64,000 nucleotides of DNA from Limnohabitans parvus II-B4 (GCF_003063455.1 NZ_NESN01000005.1:131506-195505), one strand, 5' to 3'. Numbered from the stretch's first letter, positions 35,261-45,240 are shown. Translations and numbers: made by a program. Notes: generated by a model not told the origin, from the letters alone.

Positions 35261-36736
35261 TCAGGTCACGGGTTCTGAGGGCCTCAACCACAACTCAATC
35301 CATGCGCCAGTTCCTGTGGGGGGCGATAAATTCCGCATGGCTGTGTGTCCTCCCCAAAGCCGGATCATGCTTTGCGTGAGCAACAAACCCAGTCCGGAGC
35401 CTTGGGCTTTGCTGGAGGCCACGGGCCCCGTCAGTTGCCGTAGCAATTCGTCGGGCAGACCGGGGCCGTTGTCCTGAATTTGCAAAACCACCCAGTTCTT
35501 GCCGTCTTTGGCCTGCTGTTGAAGCTCGATGGCGATGCCAGGGCGCAGCGGCTTCAGTTCGCTCAAGGCATCCATGGCATTGGCGACCAGGTTGAAGACG
35601 ATCCGCTGCAGCATCACTTCGTTGGCTTGCACCGAACGGGTTGGGGGCAAGTGGCTGGAGAGCCGAATGTCGATGTTTCGCTGAGTGGCTTCGCCTTGCA
35701 AAATCGGGAAAACAGCTTGGATGGCTTTGTGCAAATCCACATCGTCCATTTGGTCTTGCCCCCGGATCATGAGGCGCCGCAAGCTGCTGACCATCTCACT
35801 GGCTTTGCCAGACAGCACCATCAGCTCGTCAATGCGGGGTTTGAGTTGAGGGGCTTCCTGTAGGGGCAAGAGTCGGCCTTGCAGGTCGTACAAGCCCAAT
35901 TCCAACGCTTGCAGTGGCTGGCTGATGTCATGCACCAGCATGGCCGAAAAAGAAGACAGGCTGCTCAAGGCCGACACCCGGGCGTTGAGCATCAACAACT
36001 GGTCACGCTCTTTGACCAGTGTGCGCATGGCCTCGCTTTCTGCCATCGCTTCACGTTGACCTTGCTGCGCGTATTTTTTCTCTGCATTCGATTTTTCGAG
36101 AGAAAACCCCCAGTAACCGAAACAAATCAAGGCCATGGCGAGGATGGTGGACAAGGTGACCAGATTGCTGACCCATGAAAAAGAAAAAACATTCAAATAC
36201 TCCAACTGGCCAGTGGATGCATATTGGGCAAGGCGGTTGAGGTAGGCGGCTGCATGGATGGCAAAAGCCCCTTGAATCATGACCAAACTCCGGCTGGGGA
36301 AAGTGCGCCTGAGTTGCCAGACCAGGCGAGACAGCACCACATTCAAGCCCAAAAAAACAGCCGAATAGACCAATACACCGGTGGTGGTCACATCGCCGGT
36401 TTCATACAGCCAGACCAAAAAGCCCGACCACACGGTCGTGGGGACTGCCATGAACGGCCAACGCCAAGGCTTCAGATTCAACTCACGCCGAAACGTCTCG
36501 ATCATCAGCAGCCAGGAGGCGCAGGCGCCGGTCCACGCCACGACATACGACAGGTATTCCGACACCAAAGGCCGCAAAGCAATGGAACACACGGAGAGGC
36601 TGTAGACCGAGATGCTGACGAACCACAGCCGTGTCGTGTCATTGCGACGACCAGACAACAGCAACCAGGTGCCCAAGGGCAGGGCAATGTGGATGGCAAT
36701 CACCACTTGGATCAGCAGGCCGATCGCAGGATGCAT
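35261..36736 (-). CDS. Membrane sensor histidine kinase with seven-span N-terminus
   Basis: A 491-residue kinase. About seven hydrophobic segments fill residues 5-215 without a clear periplasmic domain, like 7TMR-type sensors. A coiled linker (215-255) leads to the phosphoacceptor helix SAMLVHDISQPLQAL (His269), N-box NLVANAMDAL, G1 IQDNGPGLPDE and G2 GSGLGLLLTQSM. The HDISQPL variant of the H-box is typical of HWE/FixL-like kinases. The adjacent response regulator is the probable partner; the signal is unknown. Confidence 0.85.
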   Translation of the reverse strand: MHPAIGLLIQVVIAIHIALPLGTWLLLSGRRNDTTRLWFVSISVYSLSVCSIALRPLVSEYLSYVVAWTGACASWLLMIETFRRELNLKPWRWPFMAVPTTVWSGFLVWLYETGDVTTTGVLVYSAVFLGLNVVLSRLVWQLRRTFPSRSLVMIQGAFAIHAAAYLNRLAQYASTGQLEYLNVFSFSWVSNLVTLSTILAMALICFGYWGFSLEKSNAEKKYAQQGQREAMAESEAMRTLVKERDQLLMLNARVSALSSLSSFSAMLVHDISQPLQALELGLYDLQGRLLPLQEAPQLKPRIDELMVLSGKASEMVSSLRRLMIRGQDQMDDVDLHKAIQAVFPILQGEATQRNIDIRLSSHLPPTRSVQANEVMLQRIVFNLVANAMDALSELKPLRPGIAIELQQQAKDGKNWVVLQIQDNGPGLPDELLRQLTGPVASSKAQGSGLGLLLTQSMIRLWGGHTAMRNLSPPTGTGAWIELWLRPSEPVT

Positions 36737-36828
36737 GGGGGCTCCTTGAGTGACAGACGTTGCTCGGGCGAAGGTCTTGGAAAAAGTTCAGAATACACAG
36801 CTATTTTCAGTCCAAACCAGGATCGCCC

Positions 36829-37824
36829 ATGATCATTCAGTCAGACAAGTCGGGATTTCAGCACAGCATCAACAGCGAAATCACCCCTGAATCGGTCTAC
36901 CAGACACGGCGCGACGTCATTCGCAATTTGGCCAGTGGCTCAGCGGGTTTGGCCTTGGCCGCTTGGGGCGTTCGGGAGGCCCATGCGCAAACGCCGCGTG
37001 CAGGCCAGTTGTCTGCGCTGGCCTCGGTGCCGTCGGCTGTGCCCGGTGCCTTGACCATGGACAAACTCACGGCCTACAAAGACGCCACCACGTACAACAA
37101 CTTCTACGAGTTTGGCACCGACAAATCCGACCCGGCCAAACGTGCCCACACGCTGGTCACTCAGCCCTGGACGGTGGAGATCGAAGGCCTGGTCAAAAAG
37201 CCTGGGCGCGTGAATTTGGAAGACTTGATGAAGTGGGGCGCGATGGAGGAGCGCATTTACCGCCTGCGCTGCGTGGAAGGTTGGTCGATGGTGATTCCGT
37301 GGATCGGCTATTCGCTGGCCGATTTGATCCGCAAGGTGGAACCCCAGCCGGGTGCCAAGTTTGTGGAGTTCATCACCCAGGCGGACCCCAAGACCATGCC
37401 GGGTGTGCGCGGTGGCGCCCTGGACTGGCCTTATGTCGAAGCCCTGCGCATGGATGAAGCCATGCACCCCCTGACCTTGCTGGCCTTTGGCATGTATGGC
37501 GAAGTCATGCCCAAGCAAAACGGTGCGCCTTTGCGCTTGGTGGTGCCTTGGAAATACGGTTTCAAGAGCGGGAAAAGCCTGGTCAAGATCCGTTTCACCG
37601 ACAAGCAGCCTGTGTCGTCGTGGGAAAAAGCCGCACCGCAAGAATACGGGTTTTATTCCAATGTGAACCCGAATGTGGACCACCCGCGCTGGAGCCAGGC
37701 GACCGAGCGGCGCATTGGTGAAGACGGCTTGCTGGCCAAAAAACGCAAAACGCTGATGTTCAATGGCTATGAAGCGCAAGTTGGTCAGCTGTATGCGGGC
37801 ATGGATTTGAAGAAGTTCTTCTGA
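36829..37824 (+). CDS. msrP: Protein-methionine-sulfoxide reductase catalytic subunit MsrP (YedY)
   Basis: A 331-residue periplasmic molybdenum enzyme repairing oxidised Met residues in envelope proteins. A Tat signal is present ([16 protein letters not shown], Arg-Arg at 27-28), as needed to export the folded cofactor-loaded enzyme. The molybdopterin-ligating Cys148 lies in [15 protein letters not shown]. The start at 36829 is used; a longer frame begins at 36760. The haem partner MsrQ follows at once. Confidence 0.95.
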   Translation: MIIQSDKSGFQHSINSEITPESVYQTRRDVIRNLASGSAGLALAAWGVREAHAQTPRAGQLSALASVPSAVPGALTMDKLTAYKDATTYNNFYEFGTDKSDPAKRAHTLVTQPWTVEIEGLVKKPGRVNLEDLMKWGAMEERIYRLRCVEGWSMVIPWIGYSLADLIRKVEPQPGAKFVEFITQADPKTMPGVRGGALDWPYVEALRMDEAMHPLTLLAFGMYGEVMPKQNGAPLRLVVPWKYGFKSGKSLVKIRFTDKQPVSSWEKAAPQEYGFYSNVNPNVDHPRWSQATERRIGEDGLLAKKRKTLMFNGYEAQVGQLYAGMDLKKFF

Positions 37825-37885
37825 TGTGTGCGGCTCAAGTCACCCACAGCGCAGTGGTCCTGACACAGGCCACAGCTTTGACCCG

Positions 37886-38494
37886 ATGAGAGCGTGGCTG
37901 CGGCACCCCGCTGCTTGGTGGGTGATGTTGGTCGTGGGTCTGCTGCCCTTGGTGAGCTTGGTCATACAAACCGTGCAAGACCAGCTGGGGGCCAACCCTG
38001 CTGAAACCCTGATCCGAGCCTTGGGTGACTGGACGCTGCGCGGTTTGTGCCTGACCTTGGCCGTGACGCCTGTGCGCACGGTGATGGGCTGGCCCGAATT
38101 GCTGCGTTATCGGCGCATGCTGGGGGTGCTGACTTTTGGTTATGCCAGCTTGCACCTGTTGGGCTACGCGTGGTTTGACATGGGTTTTGAGTGGGCCGAT
38201 ATCGCCCGTGACATCGCCAAGCGGCCTTTCATTCTGGTGGGCTTTACCGCCTTCGTGGTCATGTCAGCGCTGGCCGCCACATCTTTCAACCGCGCCATCC
38301 GCTGGATGGGTGCCCAACGCTGGAAAGCGTTGCACCGAGCTGTGTATGCCGTGGCGGTGCTGGCCATCGTGCATTTTTGGTGGATGCGCTCGGGCAAACA
38401 GAACTTTGCCGAGGTGCTGGTCTATGCGGGCGTGCTGGCGAGCTTGCTCGGGTGGCGGGTCTGGCGAGGTTCGAGGCGGTGGTCAAACCAGTGA
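37886..38494 (+). CDS. msrQ: MsrQ (YedZ), haem-binding membrane subunit of MsrPQ
   Basis: A 203-residue inner-membrane protein with about six hydrophobic segments and family His residues (YASLHLLGY; ALHRAVYAVAVLAIVHFWW). It passes electrons from the quinone pool to MsrP. The ATG at 37886 gives the usual N-terminus (MRAWLRHPAAWW); a GTG at 37826 would add 20 residues. Confidence 0.9.
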   Translation: MRAWLRHPAAWWVMLVVGLLPLVSLVIQTVQDQLGANPAETLIRALGDWTLRGLCLTLAVTPVRTVMGWPELLRYRRMLGVLTFGYASLHLLGYAWFDMGFEWADIARDIAKRPFILVGFTAFVVMSALAATSFNRAIRWMGAQRWKALHRAVYAVAVLAIVHFWWMRSGKQNFAEVLVYAGVLASLLGWRVWRGSRRWSNQ

Positions 38495-38552
38495 TTTATC
38501 TATCAACGATAAACCCTTGATTTTTGAAAATATGGTTGTTTGATAAGGGTTT
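38495..38552 (+). promoter_or_regulatory. Inverted repeats upstream of the YjjJ-type kinase gene
   Basis: TTTATC/GATAAA (38495-38500 and 38508-38513) and the longer pair AAACCCTT/AAGGGTTT (38511-38518 and 38545-38552) lie 20-75 bases before the ATG in an AT-rich stretch. They are candidate operators, possibly bound by the kinase protein's own N-terminal HTH. Confidence 0.4.
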
Positions 38553-38570
38553 GGGTTAAAGTATCTATTA

Positions 38571-39914
38571 ATGAATGATGCTAATTTGCCCCTTCAAACG
38601 GCTGTGCACCAGCTGCTGGCGAGGACGCCAGAGCTGACCGCTGCCCAATTGCAGGTGGCCACAGGCAAGAGCCAGCCCAGCATTTCGCTGGCACTCAAGG
38701 CTTTGGGGCTGGGGCAGCCGAACGGGGCGGTGCACCGCCTAGGGGCTGCACGCAGCTCGCGTTATGCACTGACACAAAGCATTCAGGGCTTGCCCGCCCG
38801 TCACGCGCTGCTGTGCAACGGGCCTGACGGGGTGCCACAGCACTTTGGTGAGTTGACTTACCTGAGCGGTGACAGGGTGCATGTGCGCAGTGGCACGCAC
38901 GAGTGGTTGACGCAAGGCGGCCTGCCCTGGTTCCTGACGCCGCTGCAGCCCCAGGGCTTTTTGGGCCGTGAACTGGCCCGTTTGCGGCCCGACTTTCCGG
39001 CCGATCCCGAGCGCTGGTCATTGGCGCAGCTGCTCTACTTTGTGGTCAACCATGTGCGCGACCCGAGCGGGGCATTCGGGGTGGATGGCCCCGCCCTGTC
39101 GGTGCCTGGCGCTGTGCGCAGCGAGGCGCCAACTCTGGCCGATGCGTGTGATCGGTTGGCGGCACAGGCCGGCATCAGCCTGCCCGCAGGATCATCGGCG
39201 GCGGGTGAACAGCCAAAGTTTTTGCTGCGTGAACCCGACGGCACACGCTGGATCGTCAAGTTCAGCCCGCCGCGTGGTACGCCTTTTGGTGAGCGTTGGC
39301 ACGCCTTGCTCCACCTTGAAAAATTGGCTTTGGATGTGTTGCAGGGTCATGGTGTGGCCTGTGCCGACACCCGGATGGTGGAAACGGCCACACGCACTTT
39401 CTTGCTGTCGAAGCGTTTTGACCGCAGTGCACTGTTTGGCTACCGCCATCTGGTGGCCGCTGCGGCCGTGCATGACCACTTTGTCCGTGCGCCGCGCCAG
39501 CACTGGGTGGGCACCTGCCGTGCGCTACAGGGGCAAGCCTTGCTGAGTCCGCAAGGCGTGGACACTGCGGCGCAGGCTTTTCTGTTTGGTCAGTTCATCG
39601 GCAACACCGACATGCACTTTGGCAACCTGTCATTTTTCGTGGACAACGTGGCCCGCCCCCGTTTTGAAGTGGCCCCGATCTACGACATGCTGCCCATGAT
39701 GTGGCGCCCCAGCATCCACAGCGGCAGTCTGGATGCTGACCCCTTGCGCCAGCCCCCGGTTTTGGCCGGTTTCGCCGCCCAGGCCGATGCAGCGCGGGAC
39801 TGGGCGGTGGATTACTGGCAGCGTGCTGCGGTCATGGACACCTTGGGGTCTGCCTTGCAGGCTGTATGCGGAGGCAATGCGCAGCGTTTGAAAACCCGGT
39901 TTGCCGGGCTGTGA
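38571..39914 (+). CDS. yjjJ: YjjJ-type HipA-family kinase with N-terminal HTH
   Basis: A 447-residue protein. Unlike the HipA at 5278, it has no separate antitoxin gene; its first ~70 residues look like a winged helix (AQLQVATGKSQPSISLALKAL). The HipA_C kinase part shows EQPKFLLREPDGTRWIVKFSPP (Lys) and the catalytic block IGNTDMHFGNLSF near 343-355, then the metal Asp in PIYDMLPM. E. coli YjjJ is a mild HipA-like toxin. The gene is convergent with lysA, 10 bases apart. Its targets are unknown. Confidence 0.85.
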   Translation: MNDANLPLQTAVHQLLARTPELTAAQLQVATGKSQPSISLALKALGLGQPNGAVHRLGAARSSRYALTQSIQGLPARHALLCNGPDGVPQHFGELTYLSGDRVHVRSGTHEWLTQGGLPWFLTPLQPQGFLGRELARLRPDFPADPERWSLAQLLYFVVNHVRDPSGAFGVDGPALSVPGAVRSEAPTLADACDRLAAQAGISLPAGSSAAGEQPKFLLREPDGTRWIVKFSPPRGTPFGERWHALLHLEKLALDVLQGHGVACADTRMVETATRTFLLSKRFDRSALFGYRHLVAAAAVHDHFVRAPRQHWVGTCRALQGQALLSPQGVDTAAQAFLFGQFIGNTDMHFGNLSFFVDNVARPRFEVAPIYDMLPMMWRPSIHSGSLDADPLRQPPVLAGFAAQADAARDWAVDYWQRAAVMDTLGSALQAVCGGNAQRLKTRFAGL

Positions 39915-39924
39915 TGCAGCCAGA

Positions 39925-41223
39925 TCAGACCAGCTGTTCCAGCGCAAAGGTGTCGAATGCCGATTCGCGCTGGCGGATCAGGTGGGCTTTTGTGCCGTCT
40001 ACCAAAATTTCGGCAGCGCGACCCCGGGTGTTGTAGTTGCTGGCCATGCTCATGCAATAAGCACCGGCCGACAGCACGGCGAGCACGTCACCTGCTGCTA
40101 CCTGCAGCTGGCGGTCTTTGCCGATCCAGTCGCCGCTTTCGCACACCGGGCCGACGATGTCGTACACGGTGCCATCCGCAGTGACAGAACCTGCGCGAGG
40201 GGTGACAGGCACGATCTGGTGAAAAGCCTGGTACATGGCTGGGCGGGGCAAATCGTTCATGGCCGCATCGACGATGCAGAAGTTCTTTTGCTCACCGGGT
40301 TTGAGGTACAGCACCTCGGTCAGGCACACGCCGGCATTGCCCACCAGCGAGCGGCCTGGCTCGATCATGATCTGGCGCTGACCGTAGCCACGTGCATCCA
40401 GCTTGGCCAGCAACTGTGCCCACAGCGCATCGGCTTCGGGCGGCGTGTCGCCGTTGTAGTTGATGCCCAGGCCGCCGCCAAAGTCGATGTGCTGAATCGG
40501 GATGCCTGCCGCCTCAATCTCACCTACTAAATCCAGCACGCGGTCCATCGCGTCCAGATAGGGTGTGGTTTCGGTGATTTGTGAGCCGATGTGGCAGTCG
40601 ATGCCGACCACCTGCAGGCCGGGCAAGCTGGCGGCATGGCGGTAGGCGCGCAGGGCGTCTTCGTGGGCGATGCCGAATTTGTTACCCTTGAGCCCGGTCG
40701 AGATGTAGGGGTGGGTCTTCGCGTCCACGTTGGGGTTCACGCGCAAGCTGACCGATGCTTTCAGATTCAAGCTGACCGCCACTTCACTGAGCACATCGAG
40801 TTCGGCTTCGCTTTCCACGTTGAAGCAGCCGATGCCCACTTGCAGGGCTTGTTTCATCTCAGCGCGTGTTTTGCCCACGCCCGAAAAAATCACCTTGGCT
40901 GGGTCAGCGCCTGCCGCCAGCACGCGGGCCAGTTCGCCACCTGAGACGGTGTCAAAACCGCAACCGGCATCGGCAAAGACCTGCAGCACTGCCAAGGTGG
41001 AGTTGGCCTTCATGGCGTAGCAAATTTGGGCCTTGCGCCCGGCAAAGCCGCGCTGGTAGGCGGCCAGTGCCGACAACATGGCCGCTTTGGAATAGACAAA
41101 AAGCGGGGTGCCGTGCTCGCGGGCCAGGTCGGACAAGCGCACGCATTCGACCATGAGCTGATCGCCTTGGTAAGCAATGTGAGGTTGGCCTGGCAGGCCT
41201 TGGGGGGTGGCAATAGCGTTCAT
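39925..41223 (-). CDS. lysA: Diaminopimelate decarboxylase
   Basis: A 432-residue PLP enzyme making lysine from meso-diaminopimelate. PLP Lys72 lies in YAMKANSTLAVL; GGGLGINYNGD is the glycine loop; CESGDWIGKDR contains the active-site Cys near the C-terminus. The start at 41223 overlaps the lptM stop by 4 bases; the open frame continues upstream through lptM without meaning. Confidence 0.96.
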   Translation of the reverse strand: MNAIATPQGLPGQPHIAYQGDQLMVECVRLSDLAREHGTPLFVYSKAAMLSALAAYQRGFAGRKAQICYAMKANSTLAVLQVFADAGCGFDTVSGGELARVLAAGADPAKVIFSGVGKTRAEMKQALQVGIGCFNVESEAELDVLSEVAVSLNLKASVSLRVNPNVDAKTHPYISTGLKGNKFGIAHEDALRAYRHAASLPGLQVVGIDCHIGSQITETTPYLDAMDRVLDLVGEIEAAGIPIQHIDFGGGLGINYNGDTPPEADALWAQLLAKLDARGYGQRQIMIEPGRSLVGNAGVCLTEVLYLKPGEQKNFCIVDAAMNDLPRPAMYQAFHQIVPVTPRAGSVTADGTVYDIVGPVCESGDWIGKDRQLQVAAGDVLAVLSAGAYCMSMASNYNTRGRAAEILVDGTKAHLIRQRESAFDTFALEQLV

Positions 41224-41513
41224 TTTGGGGCGGCAGCGGGTGCCTCGGGTGCAGTCAGGGGGGCTGTGGCAGGTGCACCAGCCGGTGCAGCCACGGGGGC
41301 ATTCGTTTCGGTTGTTGTGCTGGGCGACACCGTGGGTGCATTGGATCCCGGTGAGGCCGGCCACAGCTTCAAGGTTTGAGGCAAGGTCGCTCGCCCGACA
41401 GACTCGGGTGTGCTGGGCAAAACCAGGGGGCCTTTTTGGCCGCAAGCAGTCAACATCGCCGCACCGCCAACAAGGGCATGCGCCGTGACTAGAATCTTCA
41501 ATACCTTCAACAT
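41220..41513 (-). CDS. lptM: Small lipoprotein LptM (YifL family)
   Basis: A 97-residue lipoprotein. The signal peptide ends in lipobox LTAC (Cys24) followed by GQKGPLVLP, the hallmark of LptM, which stabilises the LptDE lipopolysaccharide translocon. The remainder is low-complexity Ala/Pro/Thr. It sits upstream of and overlaps lysA and diverges from cyaY, the usual arrangement. Confidence 0.92.
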   Translation of the reverse strand: MLKVLKILVTAHALVGGAAMLTACGQKGPLVLPSTPESVGRATLPQTLKLWPASPGSNAPTVSPSTTTETNAPVAAPAGAPATAPLTAPEAPAAAPK

Positions 41514-41525
41514 GCAGCGATTGTA

Positions 41526-41855
41526 ATGACCGACCTTGAATTTCTGGACCAAGCTGAACGCCTGCTCGCGGGCGTGGAGATCAGCAGCGATCGCCTGAAC
41601 GACGACACCGACGCCGACATCGACAACCAGCGCACCGGTGGCATGGTCACGCTCACTTTTCCCAACCGCAGCCAGATTGTGATCAACCTGCAAAAGCCCT
41701 TGCACGAGGTGTGGTTGGCGGCCCGGTGTGGTGGGTTTCATTACAAGTTTGATGGCACGCACTGGATGGACACCAAGGGGCAGGGTGAGTTTTGGGAAAG
41801 TCTGTCGCGTTATGCCTCGGAACAAGCCGGGCAAAGTTTGTTGTTCAAGCCCTGA
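41526..41855 (+). CDS. cyaY: Frataxin-like protein CyaY
   Basis: A 109-residue iron-binding modulator of iron-sulfur cluster assembly. The acidic helix ([12 protein letters not shown]) and the sheet blocks [40 protein letters not shown] and [11 protein letters not shown] are diagnostic. It is divergent from lptM-lysA, with 12 bases between starts. Confidence 0.95.
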   Translation: MTDLEFLDQAERLLAGVEISSDRLNDDTDADIDNQRTGGMVTLTFPNRSQIVINLQKPLHEVWLAARCGGFHYKFDGTHWMDTKGQGEFWESLSRYASEQAGQSLLFKP

Positions 41856-41913
41856 GAGCCGGTGGGGGCACAAGGCTGCTGCCTTGTGCCTGCGGTGGGC
41901 CATGGGCCCACCT

Positions 41914-44304
41914 TCAGTTTCTGAACAAATCCAGAATCCGGTTGCGCTCTTCAGTGGGTGGCGTTGCAGGCGGGGCTTTGCCCGAAGCCGCGTTGCCTGT
42001 GCCCAAGGTGCTGATGCCGCCACCCTTGGCGTACTCCTCGTACAGCCAGTCACCGCCGACGCTCACCAGGCCCTCCGGGACCGGTGGCTCTGAAACAGGA
42101 ACGCCGCGCAGCGCCGTTTCCATGAAACTGATCCACACGGGCAGGCTCAAGCCGCCACCTGTTTCGCGGTCACCCAGTTTGCGTGGTGTGTCGTAGCCAA
42201 TCCAGACCACGGCAGCCAATTGGTGCTGGTAGCCCGCAAACCATGCGTCCATCGCGTCGTTGGTGGTGCCGGTTTTGCCATAAATGTCAGGGCGTCGAAG
42301 CGTGGCTTGTGCGCGTGCAGCCGTGCCTGAACGCGTGACCTCTTGCAGCAGACTGGTCATGACAAAAGCATTGCGGGCCGGGATGGCCGAGGATGCCTCG
42401 TCCGGTTGGATGGGGGCAGGGCTTTCCACCAGCACCCGCTCTTTGAAGTCGGTGATGCGGGTGATCAAGTGGGGTTGAACCCGATAGCCGCCATTGGCAA
42501 ACACCGAGTAACCGGTGGCCATTTGCATGGGGGTGACCGAGCCGGCACCCAGCGCCATCGTCAGGTAAGCGGGGTGCTTGTCTTCGTCAAAGCCAAACCG
42601 GGTGACCCACTCCTGTGCGGGGCGGGCACCGACCGCCTGCAAGACCCGGATCGAGATCATGTTTTTCGATTTGGCCAAACCGGTGCGCAGGCTCATGGGG
42701 CCGTCAAACTTGCCGTCGTAGTTTTTGGGCTCCCAAGGTTGCCCGCCAGTGACGCCACTGTCGAAGAACAAAGGTGAATCGTTGACCACGGTGGCCGGGG
42801 TGAATCCCTTCTCCAGCGCAGCTGAATAAATGAAGGGTTTGAAGCTGGAGCCCGGTTGACGCCAAGCCTGTGTCACGTGGTTGAACTTGTTTTTGGCAAA
42901 GTCAAAGCCGCCCACCAAGGCCCGGATGGCACCTGTTTGGGGGGTGAGTGCGACAAAGGCCCCTTCTACTTCGGGCAATTGGGTGATTTCCCAGGCCCCT
43001 TTGGGTGTCTGCGTGATGCGGATCAGGGCACCATTGCGAACCTGTTTGGCCGACGGTGTCTTGTCAGACAGACCCGATTGCGCTGGTTTGAGGCCGTCGC
43101 CCGTGATGCTGATTTGCTCACCGTTTTGACGAACCACCACCACTTTGCGGGGCGAGGCTTCCAGCACCACGGCAGACAGCACATCGCCGTTGTCCGGATG
43201 GTCTTCCAATGCGTCATCGATCGCGTCTTCCATTTTCTTGGGGTCGGCGGGCAGGTCGATGAATTTTTCGGGGCCACGGTAAATCTGGCGGCGCTCAAAA
43301 TCCATGATGCCCTGGCGCAAGGCTTTATAGGCGGCCATTTGCTCGGTCGATTGCACGGTGGTGTACACGTTCAGGCCCCGGGTGTAGGTTTCCTGGCCAT
43401 ACTGGGCAAAGACCATCTGCCGGACGGTTTCGGCCACGTATTCGGCGTGCAGGATCTTCTTGTCGGCCGCAGACCTCAGTTTGAGGGGTTCGGCTTTGGC
43501 CTGTTTGGCTTGGGCGGTGGTGATGTAGCCGTTTTCCTCCATCCGCTCGATGATGTAGAGCTGACGTGAGCGGGCGCGTTTGGGGTTGCTGATCGGGTTG
43601 TAGGCCGAAGGCGCTTTGGGCAAGCCTGCCAGCATGGCCGCTTCGGCGATGGTGATTTCCTTGAGCGGTTTGCCAAAGTAGATTTCGCAGGCGGAGGCAA
43701 AGCCATAGGCCCGGTTGCCCAGGAAAATCTGGTTCATGTAGATCTCAAGGATCTGGTCCTTGCTCAACATGTGTTCGAGTTTGTAGGTCAGCAAAATTTC
43801 ATAAATTTTGCGGGTGTATGTTTTCTCGGATGACAGGTAAACGTTGCGTGCCACCTGCATGGTGATGGTCGAAGCGCCCTGGCTTTTCATGCGGCCCACG
43901 TTGGCAACGCCTGCACGCAAGATGCCCAGATAGTCCACGCCACCGTGTTGGTAAAAGCGGTTGTCCTCGATGGACAGCACCGCGTCTTTCATCACTTTCG
44001 GGATGTCTTGGATCGGGGTCAGATTGCGACGCTCTTCGCCGAATTCGCCCATCAATTGGCCGTCTGCGGTGTAGACGCGCAAAGGCAGCTTGGGCTTGTA
44101 ATCGGCCAAGTCTGAAATGTCGGGCAGGTTGGGGTAAGCGATGACCATGGCCACGCCCACCACCATGAGGATGGACAGCAGCCCGGCGGCCATGAGGCCC
44201 AGTGCCCACAAAGCCACTTTCACCAACCATGCGGTGGGGGTGGACGCTGGGGCAACCTCTCTGGGGCGTTGCTTTTCTGGAGAGGGGGTGTCTTTGGATG
44301 GCAT
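41914..44304 (-). CDS. mrcA: Penicillin-binding protein 1A (bifunctional)
   Basis: A 796-residue class A PBP making peptidoglycan. A membrane anchor is at about 28-55. The glycosyltransferase domain has EDNRFYQHGGVDYLGILRA (catalytic Glu ~113) and the transpeptidase domain has SSFKPF (catalytic Ser in the S-x-x-K box) and KTGTTND. The start at 44304 is preferred over 44349. A TATAAT box lies 44 bases upstream on the minus strand. It is divergent from the pil cluster. Confidence 0.95.
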   Translation of the reverse strand: MPSKDTPSPEKQRPREVAPASTPTAWLVKVALWALGLMAAGLLSILMVVGVAMVIAYPNLPDISDLADYKPKLPLRVYTADGQLMGEFGEERRNLTPIQDIPKVMKDAVLSIEDNRFYQHGGVDYLGILRAGVANVGRMKSQGASTITMQVARNVYLSSEKTYTRKIYEILLTYKLEHMLSKDQILEIYMNQIFLGNRAYGFASACEIYFGKPLKEITIAEAAMLAGLPKAPSAYNPISNPKRARSRQLYIIERMEENGYITTAQAKQAKAEPLKLRSAADKKILHAEYVAETVRQMVFAQYGQETYTRGLNVYTTVQSTEQMAAYKALRQGIMDFERRQIYRGPEKFIDLPADPKKMEDAIDDALEDHPDNGDVLSAVVLEASPRKVVVVRQNGEQISITGDGLKPAQSGLSDKTPSAKQVRNGALIRITQTPKGAWEITQLPEVEGAFVALTPQTGAIRALVGGFDFAKNKFNHVTQAWRQPGSSFKPFIYSAALEKGFTPATVVNDSPLFFDSGVTGGQPWEPKNYDGKFDGPMSLRTGLAKSKNMISIRVLQAVGARPAQEWVTRFGFDEDKHPAYLTMALGAGSVTPMQMATGYSVFANGGYRVQPHLITRITDFKERVLVESPAPIQPDEASSAIPARNAFVMTSLLQEVTRSGTAARAQATLRRPDIYGKTGTTNDAMDAWFAGYQHQLAAVVWIGYDTPRKLGDRETGGGLSLPVWISFMETALRGVPVSEPPVPEGLVSVGGDWLYEEYAKGGGISTLGTGNAASGKAPPATPPTEERNRILDLFRN

Positions 44305-44347
44305 AGGTGGGCTGGTGGTGCAGCCAACAAGGTGCGGGCTGCCAAGC

Positions 44348-44353
44348 ATTATA
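44348..44353 (-). promoter_or_regulatory. -10 box for mrcA
   Basis: TATAAT on the minus strand, with a predicted start near 44341 and a ~37-base leader; no convincing -35 was found. Confidence 0.45.
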
Positions 44354-44417
44354 AAAATCCTGGGCTGGGCCTACAGAGGTTTTAAAAGACTTTTTGAATT
44401 ATTTGGTTTTCAAAAAA

Positions 44418-44446
44418 TTGTCATCAACGCTGATTCATGTTACAAA
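44418..44446 (+). promoter_or_regulatory. Promoter candidate for the pil cluster
   Basis: TTGTCA (44418-44423), 17 bases, TACAAA (44441-44446) preceded by TG (extended -10). It would start transcription ~40 bases before the pilM ATG. Confidence 0.45.
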
Positions 44447-44493
44447 ACCGCTCTCGGAGGACCATTCAGGTCACTTCCCAGGGGAGGCACGGC

Positions 44494-45240
44494 ATGCAGG
44501 AATTGGCGCATTGGTGGCGGCGGTTGACTTCCCGGTCGGCCCGTCAGGCCTGGGGTTTGGCCCCACATGGAATGGCCTGGGCTTTGGTGGGCTTGACCCG
44601 GCAAAGCCATGGCTTGGCCAAAGTGCATACCTCGGTGTCTTTGCAGGCACCCACTGGTTTTGGCTTTGCCGACCTGGCTTGGTTGAGCCAGGCCTTACGC
44701 CACAACGGGCGTTTGCGAGGCGGGGCTCGGCACCGTTTGAACATGGCCTTGCCTGCTGCCCATTTGCAGGAGGGGGTCATCGACTTCCCGGCGCAGATGC
44801 CGCAAGAAGACTGGGTTTATGAGGTGCAGTTGGAGGTTTCTCAGGCGCTTCAGCTGTCTCCCGATGAGGTGAATTTTGACTTTGAGCCCGCCCCGTTGAC
44901 CGATGGCCTCGTGCAGCGGGTGCACTGGATCGGCTGCGCCCAAGCGCACATGGTGGATTTCAAGGACTGCACACGGGCTGCAGGTTGGCGCTTGGCTGCA
45001 GTCGAGTCTGAAGCCCAGGCTGCCCAGCGTGGCGTTCGCGCATTGCAAGGTGGCGTCTCCAGTTTGTTGACCCAGGCACCACAAGACTGGCAGTTCCGCT
45101 TGGCGACGCCGACTGGTTTGACGGGCGAAGGCTCACCCGATTCGGACGATGCGATCGATGAGGCCATCCGGCAAGTCCTGAGCACGCCGACAGGCTCCCG
45201 CTTGGTGGCATCCGGCCTGGCACTGAAGGCTTGGCAGTGA
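44494..45240 (+). CDS. pilM: PilM-like type IV pilus/competence protein (short)
   Basis: A 248-residue protein identified mainly by position (first of a pilMNOPQ cluster between mrcA and aroK) and by the internal block QALQLSPDEVNFDFEP, which corresponds to the EAEKYIPY..EV..D region of PilM. PilM normally has ~350 residues and an actin-like fold; this one is shorter and its N-terminal phosphate loop (LAPHGMAWALVGL) is degenerate. The start at 44494 is chosen for GGGGAGG seven bases upstream. It overlaps pilN. Confidence 0.75.
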   Translation: MQELAHWWRRLTSRSARQAWGLAPHGMAWALVGLTRQSHGLAKVHTSVSLQAPTGFGFADLAWLSQALRHNGRLRGGARHRLNMALPAAHLQEGVIDFPAQMPQEDWVYEVQLEVSQALQLSPDEVNFDFEPAPLTDGLVQRVHWIGCAQAHMVDFKDCTRAAGWRLAAVESEAQAAQRGVRALQGGVSSLLTQAPQDWQFRLATPTGLTGEGSPDSDDAIDEAIRQVLSTPTGSRLVASGLALKAWQ

